From Ilex aquifolium (lineage: Eukaryota > Streptophyta > Magnoliopsida > Aquifoliales > Aquifoliaceae): DNA of 64,000 nucleotides. Made by a program: the position numbers and the translations under genes. Below the pieces are notes generated by a model. It was not told where the DNA came from. It made no database searches and worked only from the letters and a program-made list of their open reading frames with translations. Numbering within the stretch: the first letter of the stretch is position 1; each line of letters starts with the position of its first letter. Of this stretch, positions 34,167 to 48,562 are shown one piece after another. The stretch spans positions 54,709,093-54,773,092 of the forward strand of contig OX637392.1 in NCBI GenBank assembly GCA_951799425.1, read 5' to 3'.

Positions 34167-35420
34167 TTAGAAGTTAAGAGGTTGTTGAAAAATAGCTGAA
34201 AGATCACCTTTATCCCTTGTTCTCTGTCTCCATTGCAATCTCGATGTTTCGGGTGTGAGATATGGAGGTAAAGTTGTGCACATCTGACTCTCTCTAGTCT
34301 GCACATTGCTCTGATAATTAGTTGCGTACAATTGATTCTCTCCAGACTCTACAGTGGTTGGAGTCGGTTTCCCTTGACTGCTCTTTTTATGTCCTTCTTC
34401 AGTCTCCATAGAGGAGCAAGACTCGTGCATTTGGTCACTGTTTATATGTTCATGCTCATTGCTCTGATAAATAGTTGTGCACAATTGATTCTCTCCAAAC
34501 CTTACAGTGGCTGGAGTCTGGTTCACTTGATTGCTCTTTTCATGTCCTTCTCCAATGCTCAGAGATATCGGTTGGTGATTGACCATTGGAGGCAAGGAGG
34601 GTCCCATGGCGGGCATGCCTCTCCCATGGGTTCCTCTTCCCTGTTCATAAGTATTATACATAGCTGCAAAAACTCTTCCATAGCTTCCTGTATTATGCAT
34701 AGCTGCAACACTTCTTCCATGGCTACCTCTCCCTTGCCCTTGTGGGAGAGCATTATGAGAAGCTGCAACACCATCTCTTCCTAGGTCTTCTCTGTGCTGT
34801 TTTACTTGTACAGTACTTATCAAACTATTTACAGATGATTCTAATAAGTCTCCATTATTAGGAATAAAACTTAAATTATCTTCATCGAATTTAGTAAGGC
34901 TGCATACTTCTGCACCATTCACAATGTTGTCACCATTCTGAGGTAAATTTCCAAACTCTGATAACATTGTTGACCCGTCCCAGAATTCATATTGACAGAA
35001 GTTTCGTGCACTGGTTTGTTCTCTATCTTCATCAATAGGCATCAGTTGTGATCGTATTCGTGGTGGCTCCACCACAGTTTGCATCACCTGCTGGATGGTT
35101 ACTTGTTGCCTAAGCAACCTATTCTCTTCCTCTAACCTCTTATACAGCCCATAAGGCCCATCAACAGGATCCTTCTCCCAACTTGTTGCCTCCCATAGAA
35201 TCGACGCGATGGCCCGATCTTGTTCCGGGCCTACTTCATTGATCTTCCTTGTTACATTAGCAACACCAAAAATTTTTTGAACTGCGTTAAACTCATCGAT
35301 TCTGTTTGCTGGGAAGTGTTGTGCCATTACACAATTTGCTGGACACTTTTTTCTTTGATGCTTGCATGATGCACAAGAAGGACGATTCCTCCTTGCCTCC
35401 TCAATGTTACTGCTCGACAT
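34167..35420 (-). CDS. LOB-domain (LBD) protein, LBD22/LBD27-like
   Basis: A nuclear plant-specific transcription factor of 417 aa in a single exon. The zinc-finger-like C block has Cys16, Cys19, Cys26 and Cys30 (C-x2-C-x6-C-x3-C). The GAS block follows around residues 34-80 (FPANRIDEFNAVQKIFGVAN), then a DPVDGPYGLYKRLEEENRLL segment (84-104) that may form a short coiled coil. The KHQRKKCPANC form and the long tail resemble the LBD22/LBD27 group; Arabidopsis LBD27 acts in pollen development, so a similar role is possible. The tail has Gly/His repeats (about 223-272) and two related 32-residue repeats (about 290-321 and 341-372). It is longer than most LBD proteins. Confidence 0.9.
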   Translation of the reverse strand: MSSSNIEEARRNRPSCASCKHQRKKCPANCVMAQHFPANRIDEFNAVQKIFGVANVTRKINEVGPEQDRAIASILWEATSWEKDPVDGPYGLYKRLEEENRLLRQQVTIQQVMQTVVEPPRIRSQLMPIDEDREQTSARNFCQYEFWDGSTMLSEFGNLPQNGDNIVNGAEVCSLTKFDEDNLSFIPNNGDLLESSVNSLISTVQVKQHREDLGRDGVAASHNALPQGQGRGSHGRSVAAMHNTGSYGRVFAAMYNTYEQGRGTHGRGMPAMGPSLPPMVNHQPISLSIGEGHEKSNQVNQTPATVRFGENQLCTTIYQSNEHEHINSDQMHESCSSMETEEGHKKSSQGKPTPTTVESGENQLYATNYQSNVQTRESQMCTTLPPYLTPETSRLQWRQRTRDKGDLSAIFQQPLNF

Positions 35421-35760
35421 TCTTATTCAAAACACAAGGAGAGCCAAGAATTAAGAGATACAAACTCGAAAATAACACAGACTCATTATACACAAACAAA
35501 CAAACAAACAAACAAATAGGATCAACTTTATCTAATTGTTACAGTACTTACTTGAGGATAGTAACTTTTTGTCAATACTATCGAGATTTGGGTTCTACCC
35601 AATTCACCCTTTCGATATGAGAGAGAGAGAGAGAGATATGTATATATGGGTTTGAGAAGAGCAAAAAGAAGAAGAAGTTCGTGTTGCAGTGTGAGAGAGA
35701 GAAGGAGGAGTCAAGATAAAACTAGGGTTTTGTGTAGCCATGCAGTTAATTTTAGACTTA
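35421..35760 (-). promoter_or_regulatory. Upstream region of the LBD gene
   Basis: Contains a (CAAA)n run at 35490-35513, a (GA)n run at 35619-35635 and, on the minus strand, CATATATAC near 35640, a possible TATA box about 220 bases upstream of the ATG. These are typical of plant 5' leaders. Confidence 0.35.
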
Positions 35761-38384
35761 ATTTCGACTTGTTATAAACTAATGTGTAAGGGGTATTTTA
35801 GTCATGTTAAAACAAAAAAAATACTAAATAAACTTAAAAAATTGATTTAAAAAAAAAACAACAAATATAACAACCACATCATCAATTTAAGTCAATTTTT
35901 TAGGCCTATGGAACATTGCTAAAAAAAAACCTTTCTCTTTATACTTTCCAAAAAATATGTATTTTATTTATGAAAGGACGGATTTAACCTTTGTCTTCCT
36001 TACTATTATATGAAATATGACATCAAGTCTATCACAAAAAGGAATATTCTTCTATAAGGTTTTGATCAAACGGACAGGGATGCACTGATTGCTTTTTTAA
36101 GAATATAAGTGCCGTTTGGTTTAAGAATACTGAGTTTTCTGGTGATTGATCCATAGTAAATGCAGTGTTGATTAGGTGTTACTCTAGTTGTGTCCCGGCA
36201 GAAGTCTAATACCGGAAGTTCCTATCCATACAAACAGGATAAACAGTTGGATAGTTGCTAAATTATCGGGTTTCACTCACTTATTTGTTAGTTTATTATT
36301 AAACAGTGAAATTACATAACTTAGTTTATTATTAGATGATAACATCATATGACAGTAATAATGTAATGTAACTATTATTGTAAATACTTTCTCGTTAGGA
36401 TAAAAAATGAACTACCCACAATGAATTGGATTTCAACCAATCCAAATTCAAATCCAAAAATAAAGACTAATCCAAATTCGAATCTGATTTTTTTTTTTTC
36501 AAACTTTTACAAGATAAAGAGTACCATTGGACCAAAGACTCATTGGCGAATCTGATTTAAAACATTAATCTAAATACAAGTTGGATATTCGATAGAATTT
36601 TATGTTCACAATCATATTTGAATTGTCCAAAAATCAAAATCCAATCCTGATTTGGAATTTCGTTGTCCCCCCTCCCTATAAATTTGATCAAAAAAAAAAA
36701 AATGTTTAATTACAAAATGTCTCTTTCAACTTTGGGTAGTTTGTAATTTACTCCTTCAGGTTTTAATTTCAACAAATAGTCCCTTTAAGTTTGAATATTT
36801 TGCAATTAACCCAAATAGTTATTTCTTAGATAATAAAAATTGACAAAAATTAGACATGTCAAATTCACGTGATTCTTACTTTGTTGAAAAAATATAATTA
36901 CCCTTGCACCTATTTTTTTCCTTTTTACCAAATATTCAAACTTCCCCAACCAAACTCATAACCGCTTATACTCAAAACCCTTTCATCCTCCCAGACTTCG
37001 AATATTAACTCTCATTCCCTTCCAATGGAAACTCTCCCTTTCCTCTAATGAGGTAGAGGTGAAGGTGAAGGTGAATATGGTGTTGTGTAGTATGTTGGAG
37101 TTGGTATGAAGAGCTATAATTTTTGTCTTAGTTTTTTCATTTTCTTATTTTTTTTTAAGGACAAAATTGGGATCTCAATAAAAAAATATGACAAATAATA
37201 TACAAGACGGATGATATAATAGTTTTTTCAGGTGTTTAGCCATTGTTTGTTAGTCAATGTAATCTACTTGAAATTTAGAGGAGGCAAATTGCAGCATTTG
37301 AAACTACAGGAAATTAATTGCAACAAGGGGCATGGTTGAAGGGAACAAATTATAAATTAACCCAAAAAAAAACCATAAGAAGCCATAATTAAAAGATTCA
37401 AATTTGAATTAAAATTCAATTAATCCTAGGCTTATTGTGGGCTTATAAGAAAAATGAAGCCCACATTACTGAACCCAACTTAAGAACTACGCATGTATTT
37501 GGACTGATGACTAAAATCAATAAGCCCATCTTCTTGCAATCCTAAAAATCTGATGACCCATTATGGTACGTCATGAGCCCATCTATATCATGGTTCAAAG
37601 TATGTCAAATATCGATACAATTCAACTGAGTTGTATTTAATTCAATACTTTTTTTATTATTATTGATTCACGTTTCCGTATAAATTACGAGTGTTATGCA
37701 ACTCGGTCAAGTTATTTGAGAATGTCGGATGAGTCAAATGAGTTACCTCAATTAGCATCGTCGAGTGGGTTGATACCATTCTACGAGGACATGATATAAC
37801 TTAGATTTCTCGTCATATTCAACTTATTCTCCTATTCCGCAACACCGTCACCAATAAAAAATTTCTCAGAGTCGTTGGCCATGATATTGGGTAAGCTTAC
37901 GTAAGCATTTTAAACAAATGTGTTCAACACCCATATTAATAATAATGACACCCACATAAATGACTTTTAAGTCACATCTTTTTGACTACTTTGAGAAAAA
38001 TCTTCATTTTGATAATCATATCAAATTGGTTAGTAAATCAATTCTTCTTTCCATCATTCATGCCTCCCTTCTCCAACACTTAACCAACTAACACCAGCAC
38101 CCATACCTACTTTGCCACAATCTCTTTGGCTCTAGGCCTTGCACTTAAAGAAAAAGAAAAAAGTCTTGAAGACATCATTGTCTAGGTTGTTATGTGCCAA
38201 CCTCCCTATCCAAATCCTCCTTAAGATTCAATCTTCTATTTCTCTCTTATATAGGAATTTGGAAAAAAAAAAACACTATAAACACATATACATGAAGGAA
38301 GATCAACAGAAACCTCTGCCTATATTATTTGGAAGTCTTAAACCTCAAGAGCTGATAAGGAGGAAGAACAAGGGGCAAAGAAAA
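35761..38384. other. Intergenic region with a foldback repeat
   Basis: No gene seen. About 36703-37365 has loosely inverted ends (AATTACAAAATGTCTCTTTC on the left, TTATAAATTAACCC on the right) typical of an old foldback element. CTTATATAGG near 38246 could be the ROP TATA box, about 135 bases before the ATG. Confidence 0.45.
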
Positions 38385-40860
<2,476 letters not shown>

Positions 40861-41254
40861 ATTGAAAGTTCATTGTTATTTTATATCTTTTTATTCCTCA
40901 AAGTGTTTTTCCCCTTTTGGAGCTTATAAGAACTTATTATATGAAAGACACTGTATATGTCCTGAGTTACTATGCTTTTGTTTTACTTTTTAGCACATGT
41001 AGAAAATATTCATTTTATTATTTTTTACAGAGCTTGAATCAGATTTACTAAAAATTTTTAATAAAGAAAAAAAAGAAAAAAAAAAAGAGGAAATGATCTT
41101 GAGTGGTTGTTGCGAACGTGCAGTTCGATGAACAATTAAACAAGAAAGAAAAATCAACAATAATGCAAACGATGATTTATATGACTTCAAAAAACTCTTC
41201 ATATGTTCACTGGAGCGATTATTTTTTTACTATATGAGTATCTCAAAAAGGTTA
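40861..41254. other. 3' flank of the ROP gene
   Basis: Presumed 3' UTR, then AT-rich DNA. No other gene seen. Confidence 0.5.
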
Positions 41255-41884
41255 TGATGATGCACAAATTGAGTTTGTACACCACCTGTTAATTGAACAG
41301 AAAAAATGCAGTAGTTGATAAGTGCAGGTCAAAAGCGAGATAATGTTTATAGTTGTTCGGTCAATGTGACCCACGTCCACTTTGAATGACTAGGGTCGCC
41401 GGATATTTTTATTAACTCAGGTGTGTAGGGGTTGTAATGTTTACAAGGTATGAGAGGGAGATGAGAGATTTGCTCAACTGAGTGTCTTGCCCCCCAAGTG
41501 TTGGCGGAGTTTACATTTTATAGTCGCCTCATAATGGATATTAATTAAATAGTTAATCAAGTGGTCATAACGGGTTGGGGCCGTTTAATAGTCATAACGG
41601 ATTGGGGTAACTTTAACAGTAATTAAATAACTTGGCGACCTCTTCTCTCCTCAAAGGACAAGGAAATTATGGTGTTCTCCGAAGGACTTGGTCAAAGGAT
41701 GAGAGAAGGTTGACTCTCTCCAAGCGGCAAGAGTGAGGCTCCTGGATGCTCCCTTGGTGGCGTAGCTCTCTGATGGGCTTGATTGGCTTGGACCTCATAA
41801 GGCCTGCTGGTCTTCTATAAGCTTAAGCTTTCAATTAAGTTTGGACTTTCCACATGGATTGGGCTATTTGGGTCTGGCCCATCA
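41255..41884 (-). mobile_element. Solo LTR, family S, with 5-bp TSD
   Basis: About 630 bp. On the plus strand it starts TGATGATGCACAAATTGA, the reverse complement of the end of the 12456-13067 LTR, and ends TCTGGCCCATCA. GGTTA flanks both sides (41250-41254 and 41885-41889). The shared GTTCGGTCAATGTGACC block (about 41356) confirms the family. No internal domain remains. Confidence 0.93.
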
Positions 41885-42196
41885 GGTTACATCTTATTTA
41901 TAAGAATAAATTGAGATACCCACATATTTTCACTCCATCCCGTCACGCTTTCAGCTCCACTGGCTAGGTTCTGCTCAGTTTTATATTGCCTTACTTTTAA
42001 GGTATGTATGTAGTTTTAATTTACTAATTGAGTCATACCCACCACGCCAAACTATCACTTATAGTGGGATTTGAGAGAAGTATCTAATTCTCAGACTCAA
42101 CCTGTAGTGTATTTGTTAGATTGATAGACGTTTTTCATTGTTTCAGATTCAGCTTCTTATTAATCTACTTCTTAGCAACTTATAATATATAGTATA

Positions 42197-42747
42197 CTAG
42201 TTATTGTCTGTGCCTGAAGGCACAGTGTAATAAAAAATAGTAAATAATAAACATATTTGTATTCATATCCAAAATCAAATCACAAACATAGAAAAGAGAT
42301 AAAAGAATTTAAGCATCGGTTTGTAGTGGGGGTGAGAGGTGGTGGGCGACAGTGGTGGTAGTAAGAAACGGTGATGGTTGTGGTGGGTGGCAATGACTGT
42401 GGTGGCGGTTATGGCGGCGGCGATGGTGGTGGCGGTGGAGGAGGTGGTGGTGGTGGTGGGGCGGCGGCGGCGATGGTGGTGGTGGGGGTAAAGCTAGTGG
42501 TGGGACGATTTCAAACACTATTATTTTTTTTAAAGTATTTATGAGAAATAATTTTTAAAAGTACTTTTAAAAAATCATTCCAAACACACCCTTAGGGGCC
42601 AATTTTTTTTCCTATTAAATTTAGGGTGTTAATATTAGCCGTTAGATTAATTTTAAAATAAAATTTAAAGCGATCTCAACCGCGAATAGCAAAAGTCATT
42701 TTGTTTATCTTTTAAAATTTGAATTGTAATCTACTTTATTATATAGA
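42197..42747 (-). mobile_element. Non-autonomous Helitron, family H1, copy c
   Basis: Best preserved copy. On its own strand: A then TCTATATAATAAAG at one end; hairpin TGTGCCTTCAGGCACA, GACAATAA, CTAG and then T at the other. The core is GGTGGC-rich simple repeat (about 42320-42510). There is no ORF of significance. Confidence 0.85.
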
Positions 42748-43303
42748 TGTTTTATAATATAACAAAATCCAAGCTTGGAATGCTATAGATTGTATTGGGA
42801 TCATAAAGTAGGTGAAACAAGAAAATGTACTAGGAATGTCAATTGCTTGTATTGTGTTGGGGGTGTCTATAGATATAAAAGTTGGTGATGTAAACTTTAA
42901 ATTAATGCATCTAGAAGAAATGTTTGACAATTAATTATAATCAATAACAATGGCTTGCATTGTTTCCAAGTGAGGGAGACAAAAGAAAGTTTATATAAAT
43001 TAATAAACATAACTTTGAATATGTTGGCTTCTTTAGTTTGGAAAAGTTCTTTTTATAATCCGTCCGAGAGTTGGTTCAGTGGTCAAGGAAGAAACAATGT
43101 GCGCACATCTTGAGTTCAAGCGCGGTAAGTGGTAATGAAGCATGAGAATATAATAATCATTGCTTTGTAATGTTCATTCCAATGTTTGGTATGTAATAAT
43201 GAAAATTCATTCTCATTCCTATGGAATGCCTAATCCCATCAACGTATGATTTATCATTTCTCAATATTTGATGATATTTGTCATTGTCAACTATCATCAC
43301 TTG

Positions 43304-44294
43304 CAGGGGCGGAGCCAGAAATATTTTTGAGGGTGGGCACACTAGTATGTCTTGATTTTTTTTTAATAGACTGTAAAAGTTCATAAATTTATATTTAATA
43401 TTTTTAAAACATAGAAGATTAAAAATCGATATACTCATAAACAAAAAAATAATAATTAAAACTTCTTATCGAGAATGCGACTAATTATTATTACTTACAA
43501 TTGACCATGGTATGCTTTTATTATTTGAAAGTGTTACAAATTAATTTTATCAATAATATTTCTTTTATATATAAAATCACGGTAACAATCTTCTATTTAT
43601 GATCGTATAGTTTACTACATAACGACACACATTTTTATATAATAACAAAATAACCCTACAATTTTAAAAAAATTATAAAATAACATCAATATGTTCAAAA
43701 CATATTCAGACATGTCTAAAAGTTAACAATTATATTAGTTGTACCTAATTTGAGATTTAATTGATGGAGACCCAATGGTTTGTGACCATTGGATTGACAG
43801 TAGAATTTATTAAATATTAAGACTATTATATTTAATATCGCAATGTATTAGGTCCTAAAATTAGGTTTCAATAACATTGTTCAAAAAGTTAACAATTATT
43901 TAGGTATGAGTCTATTTAAATCAATATCACCTAAACACAATATTATGGTGGACACAATTAAATATGGTGGGCCAAAAGTTTTGTTTTTAATGTTGGGCCA
44001 AAAATTTTATTTTTTTTAATAGGTTTGGGTGGATTGTGATAGGTCAAAATTTTAATTTTTTTAATAAGTTTGGGTAGATAGTGATGGACTCAAATTTTTT
44101 TTTGTTTTAAATGGACTTAATTTTTTAATTTTTTTGAATAAATAATATAGGCCTAACATTTTTATATTGGGTTTTAGGTGGGCACAAATAATATACTATA
44201 CAAATATATAATATATATACATAACTAAAAAAAAAAAAAAAAAATTTGAGGGGGGGCACGTGCCCACCCTGGCCCATGCCTCCCTCCGCCCCTG
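43304..44294. mobile_element. Non-autonomous hAT element with 8-bp TSD
   Basis: A 991-bp element with inverted ends CAGGGGCGGAG / CTCCGCCCCTG and perfect 8-bp target duplications ATCACTTG (43296-43303 and 44295-44302). TIRs starting CAGGG and 8-bp TSDs mark the hAT superfamily. The interior is AT-rich with no transposase. It contains a further small insertion (43734-43883). Confidence 0.93.
43734..43883. mobile_element. Family M-like foldback inside the hAT element
   Basis: A 150-base insertion with ACCTAATTTGAG near one end and AGGTCCTAAAATTAGGT near the other, and the CCATTGGATTGACAG motif of family M. It is flanked by 16-base direct repeats AAAAGTTAACAATTAT (43718-43733 and 43884-43899). 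Confidence 0.65.
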
Positions 44295-44585
44295 ATCACT
44301 TGTCACCACCACCACCACCACCACCATTCGGGTTCAGGGCCGAGTCCAAGTTTCTGGTTTGAGGTCCGGATTCAAGGCCGAGTCCGTGTGCGGGTTCAAG
44401 GTCGGGTTTGGGTCCAATAATTTTTTGAATATTTATTTATCTAAATATTTAAGTGAATTTTCAATTTTATTTCAGCGTTTAATTGTAATTGTTGTCAAAC
44501 ATTATAATGGTAATATATATTTCATTTCATTCTCAACTTGATTTCATTCTCTTGTAAAATCATTATCACGCATCAAACACGAATT

Positions 44586-44928
44586 TATAAATGATTATGT
44601 GCATCTAATTTTTACATGTTATATAACCATAAATTTAAAAATTAGAATGATTGTTCTTTGTGGAAAAATTGCTATGATGAGTAATGTATTGCAGGGTCTT
44701 TCAAACATGTGGATTTGGGCCATGGACTTGATAAACCAAAGTCAAAAACAACGGCCTTTAGTCGTGAGGACTTTGCCATACATTTGGTTTGGTAAAACAA
44801 TAAGAAAACACCATGCATTCTTCTCTTCCTCTCTGATATTTGTGCCAAACAGAAGCTGGGTCTTCTTCTACTCGTAGATCAAGAAATGGGGTTCATCAAT
44901 GGCATAGCAACTATAATCAATACATAAC
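44586..44928. other. Non-coding, no gene supported
   Basis: Open frame 44599-44877 has no recognisable domain and ordinary AT-rich composition. Confidence 0.5.
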
Positions 44929-45147
44929 TTTTTTTTTTTTTTTTGGGTTTAATGGTCAAAACTGTCCAAATTAGTTTACGAGCACCTTGACTAATTTTCT
45001 CTCCAGTCCAGTCAAAAGTAGGTCATCGACACCGGGACTAAGGTATTCTTGATGGATAAATCGCTCATGGCTTGGCCCCAAGGGGTTGTCAATATTCGAA
45101 ATTAGAACATTTGGATTTACAGCTCGTCTTTATTATCATTTAAGCTA
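44929..45147 (-). mobile_element. SINE-X, minus-strand copy
   Basis: Inverted relative of 46022-46252. Read on the minus strand it has GACGAGCTG, AATACCTTAGTCCC and a TTTGACCATTAAACCC end before an A-rich tail (plus-strand T run at 44930-44944). Confidence 0.7.
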
Positions 45148-46021
45148 CCTTGGGATTAATCAATGCATAACTTTGACACAAGCACGATAATGTTTAATAA
45201 TTCTAAGTCAATGCGAGAATTAAGCATGCTTTCATCTAGAAAAAATATTGGGGAAAATTCGAATTACGATAGTTGTTTCAATGTCACGTGATATCATTTT
45301 TAATAATATATCACCATAGGATTAGGGTTTCGAGATATAATATTAATCCCCTGTTATTGATGCGAGGAGCGTGAATTGAAAAAATCATAACATAAAAACC
45401 CTGAATACTGATTATCAGAGATAATATCGAGATACGATCTTTCAATCACTTTGTTAATTCTTAAGAATACCAAAGAAATTGAGAAAAACGGAGAAAATAT
45501 TCATGAAATTATTATTGTCACATACCAAAAGCTCTTGATTAATACTTATCGTCCAATATAAAAGAAAATCTTAATCGTCCAAAATTACTGAAAACCAAGT
45601 TATTAGATATGAAAAATTACAAGATATCCATGACAATGGGATCTGAGATAGAAAAGTGCTTAAAAATTAACCTAAACGTCGTGGAGAACTTTTCGGAATG
45701 AGATTTTTTGAAAATATTTGACAAGGTCCCTGAAATTGGTCTTGATTGGAGTTCAATCAATCGTCAACGCTTTTGACGGTCCTAATCTGCCACTTAGTAC
45801 TCTTCTATAGGTGCTGAATCAACTGTCCTATATGGTGTGACTAATCGTTGTGTCTTCGTGTTCTCCAGATTTCAGTAATGTGTAGTGCTTTGACACTAAT
45901 CTCGTTCTATCAAGTGATCAAAAAATTCAATCCTACCGAACTAGATCAATAATTGAAAAGGTGTGATTGATTTAGTGCAACCCACTTGGCAACCACAAAG
46001 TTGTAGACACAAACTGTGTGC
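45148..46021. other. Unassigned non-coding sequence
   Basis: No ORF or known repeat recognised. It probably contains older transposon debris. Confidence 0.4.
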
Positions 46022-46252
46022 ATTTTGTAACCCAAAGGTAGTGCAAGTAGTAATAGAGACGAGCTATTAATTTAGAAGTTTTAAATTCGGATCGTGGTAA
46101 CTCGTTAAAACCAAACCATGAGGGATTTTTCCCTCATGAATACCTTAGTCCCAGCGTGAATGACATGTCTTTGACCGAACTGGTAAGAGAACTAATCGAG
46201 CTGTGTGCAAGTTGACCCGAACTATCCTGACCGCTGAAAAAAAAAAAAAAAA
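46022..46252 (+). mobile_element. SINE-X, full-length-like copy with poly-A
   Basis: Starts near AAAGGTAGTGCAAGTAGTAA and contains GAGACGAGC (A-box region) and AAATTCGGATCG (B-box-like). A CATGAGGGATTTTTCCCTCA palindrome and AATACCTTAGTCCC follow. It ends CCTGACCGCTG plus about 16 A. Four related pieces occur in this window. Confidence 0.72.
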
Positions 46253-46432
46253 GTAATGTTATTTGGACCTAAAAATCTAACATAATTTGCTGACATAATG
46301 ATGTGTCTTTAGTGAAACCATTGGATCAACACCAAATTCCAATGTTTGATGGAGCCCACAGTCAATCCAAATGTCATAGTGAATTAGGTCAGCAAATTAG
46401 GTCAGTAAATTAGGTCCCAATAGCATTGCTAA
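46253..46432. mobile_element. Family M MITE copy adjacent to SINE-X
   Basis: TAATGTTATTTGGACCTAA on the left is mirrored by TTAGGTCCCAATAGCATT on the right; the centre holds CCATTGGATCAAC and GGAGCCCACAGTCAATCC. It sits immediately after the SINE poly-A tail. Confidence 0.75.
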
Positions 46433-48059
46433 AAAAAAAACTGTGTGCATTTTGCAGCAACTCATAACTAGAATTAAATTGGAGCATAGGGAATCCATCT
46501 TGCATGTAAGTTTCATAAATTTTTAGTATGAAGTTGTAAATTTCAGGAGACATCTTCAGAATAGGGCTGAGATAGTCACTGAATCCCCAGTTTTGAATTG
46601 GATGGGCTTCAAGTTGTGCATGGTAGAACAAGGAACCATTATTGGTAGGTTTTCAAGGTGCTGGGGTAGTCTAATGAGTGACACAAATAATTTAACACAA
46701 AATCTCTCTCTCTCTCTGCGCTCGCGTGCAATGCAAGCTGGTATTCGAGTTGAGAGGTTAATCTGAACTTACTCCAAACTATAAAGCATTTAACCTGATA
46801 TCAATCTGAATATTGCACATGATTGAATTTTGAACTTGGGTTGGATTGTTTGTGGTGAAATTTCAAATGAATTTCGATTCAATTTTCAAATCAAAATTCA
46901 GTTTGAAATCGAGTTTCTTTCTCTAGTTGCACAACTCAGATCAAATTCAAGTTCAACTCAAGTTAAGCTACATTCACCAACTTAGAAAAGGTTCGGGTTA
47001 TATCCTAAAAACCTTTTATCTTACAACCCGTGTGTTTCGAATTTAAATCACATTCAGATTCTTTCGTTTAATTCAACTCTCAAAACCCCTACCCACGTAA
47101 TAAATATTGAGCAATACTACAAATAATTAAAATACTGACTTAATTAATCATTGTCATTGATTTAACTGTGGGTTCCAATAAATATTAGGATCCCTACATT
47201 TTCAACGATTGAGATTGATCAAGTCAACAAATCAAATCAATAATTTTTTTTATAAATATTTCGAGCTGGTCTTCGTTTTGGATTGGCTCATTCAACCTCC
47301 CCCCCCCCCCCCTCTTTCTCCTTCTCTCTCCTCTGTACTGTCATATGCTTCTTTTATGACATTTTGATCTTCAATATTTCAGTAAATTTAAAATTAAATA
47401 ATTTGGTTGCATGTGCACCAAAACTATGGCATTTAATCAAAGCATGTTGTGTATTTATTACATGCACGTTTGCATGTAGTGAATGCTGTTGGTGCATATC
47501 TCGCAAAGACACACATACCCATTTCTCGTAAAACATTAGAAAAGAAGGGAAAAAAAACACTACATTCATTTGAAATCATGTACAAGTTTAATAAGTTAAA
47601 AAGACTTATTCATTCATTGGCATATCAACTTGAACGATACACCTCCCAATTCAAGGCTTTGTTCCAAAGTTAGATTGATTGAGCATTGTCTACATATTCT
47701 ATTTAAGACATTGGTGTAATTACCATGAGGTATGTTTGTCCCTAGTTCTTAGAATAATTGAACATGTAAGTTTCTTTGGATTAGTGAAATATTGCTCACG
47801 ATTAATTAAGTGATCTCAAACTTCACGGATCCAAACCCTCTCTAATATATTTATTTTTTTTAGAGATACGACTGTTATAATACTGAAATATTTAAATTGT
47901 TCTTTAATCTCACCTTGACGGAGAAACTTGCGAGTGTTCGAGCTAAACTTGAAGTGAAAATGAACTCAATTTTTTTTGTGCAAATATCAAAATTAGAACC
48001 TGGAACATAAAAATCGATTCTAATTATACGTTTGGGACGTTGAAATGTTTTTGCATGAG
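46433..48059. other. Intergenic, no gene seen
   Basis: Contains a (CT)n stretch near 46706, a poly-C run at about 47300-47312 and a possible old foldback at about 47110-47250. The open frames at 47283-47673 have no recognisable domain. Confidence 0.5.
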
Positions 48060-48562
48060 AATGAAATGAAGATGGGAATTGAATGGAATGTACATTACCA
48101 TTTTCAATGTTTGATAACAACTAGGATTAAGTGTTGACATAAAATTGCAAATTCACTAAAATATTTGGATAATCCATAGACTCAGACTGGATCTCGGGCC
48201 CATGACTCGAACCCAAACCCAACCCTGGACCCCGAACTCAAACCCGATCCCGAACCTGGACCTCGGACAAGTCCTTGGTCCTAGACTCGACCCCGGGGCC
48301 CGAATCTACTCCATACCCGGACCTAGACCTAGACCTCTCCATGGGTGGAGGTGGGGGGTGGTGGTTATGGTGGCAACGAGTGATGGTAGTTTGAGAATGA
48401 AAAATACTACCAAATATTGAGGAATGAGAAATTCTACACTTGTGGGATCAGGCATTCCATGCTAATGGACATAAATTTTTATTTCTACATACCAAACATT
48501 AGAATGAGCATTACTAAGTAATAATCATTTCATTCTTATTATTCATTATCATATACCAAATG
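48060..48562. mobile_element. Repeat family N, copy 2 (uninterrupted)
   Basis: Inverted relative of 43141-43303/44295-44585. It begins GTACATTACCATTTTCAATG and ends CATATACCAAATGCAG, with a run of ACCCGA/CCCGAAC-like short repeats in the middle (48200-48340). No ORF. Confidence 0.65.

Larger units (their letters stand above)
43141..44585. mobile_element. Repeat family N, copy 1, interrupted by a hAT element
   Basis: The left part (43141-43303) and right part (44295-44585) match, in inverse orientation, the copy at 48060-48562: CATTCTAATGTTTGGTATG-type end, a GGAATGCCTRATCCCA block, a CACC-rich stretch and a GGGTTCGGG-like run. The hAT element at 43304-44294 splits it. Ends are approximate; the superfamily is not clear. 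Confidence 0.65.

Noticed and set aside
43060-43140. GGTTCAGTGGTCAAG and GAGTTCAAGCGCGG as a tRNA gene
   Set aside because: Has A- and B-box-like pieces but cannot fold into a full tRNA; probably an eroded SINE.
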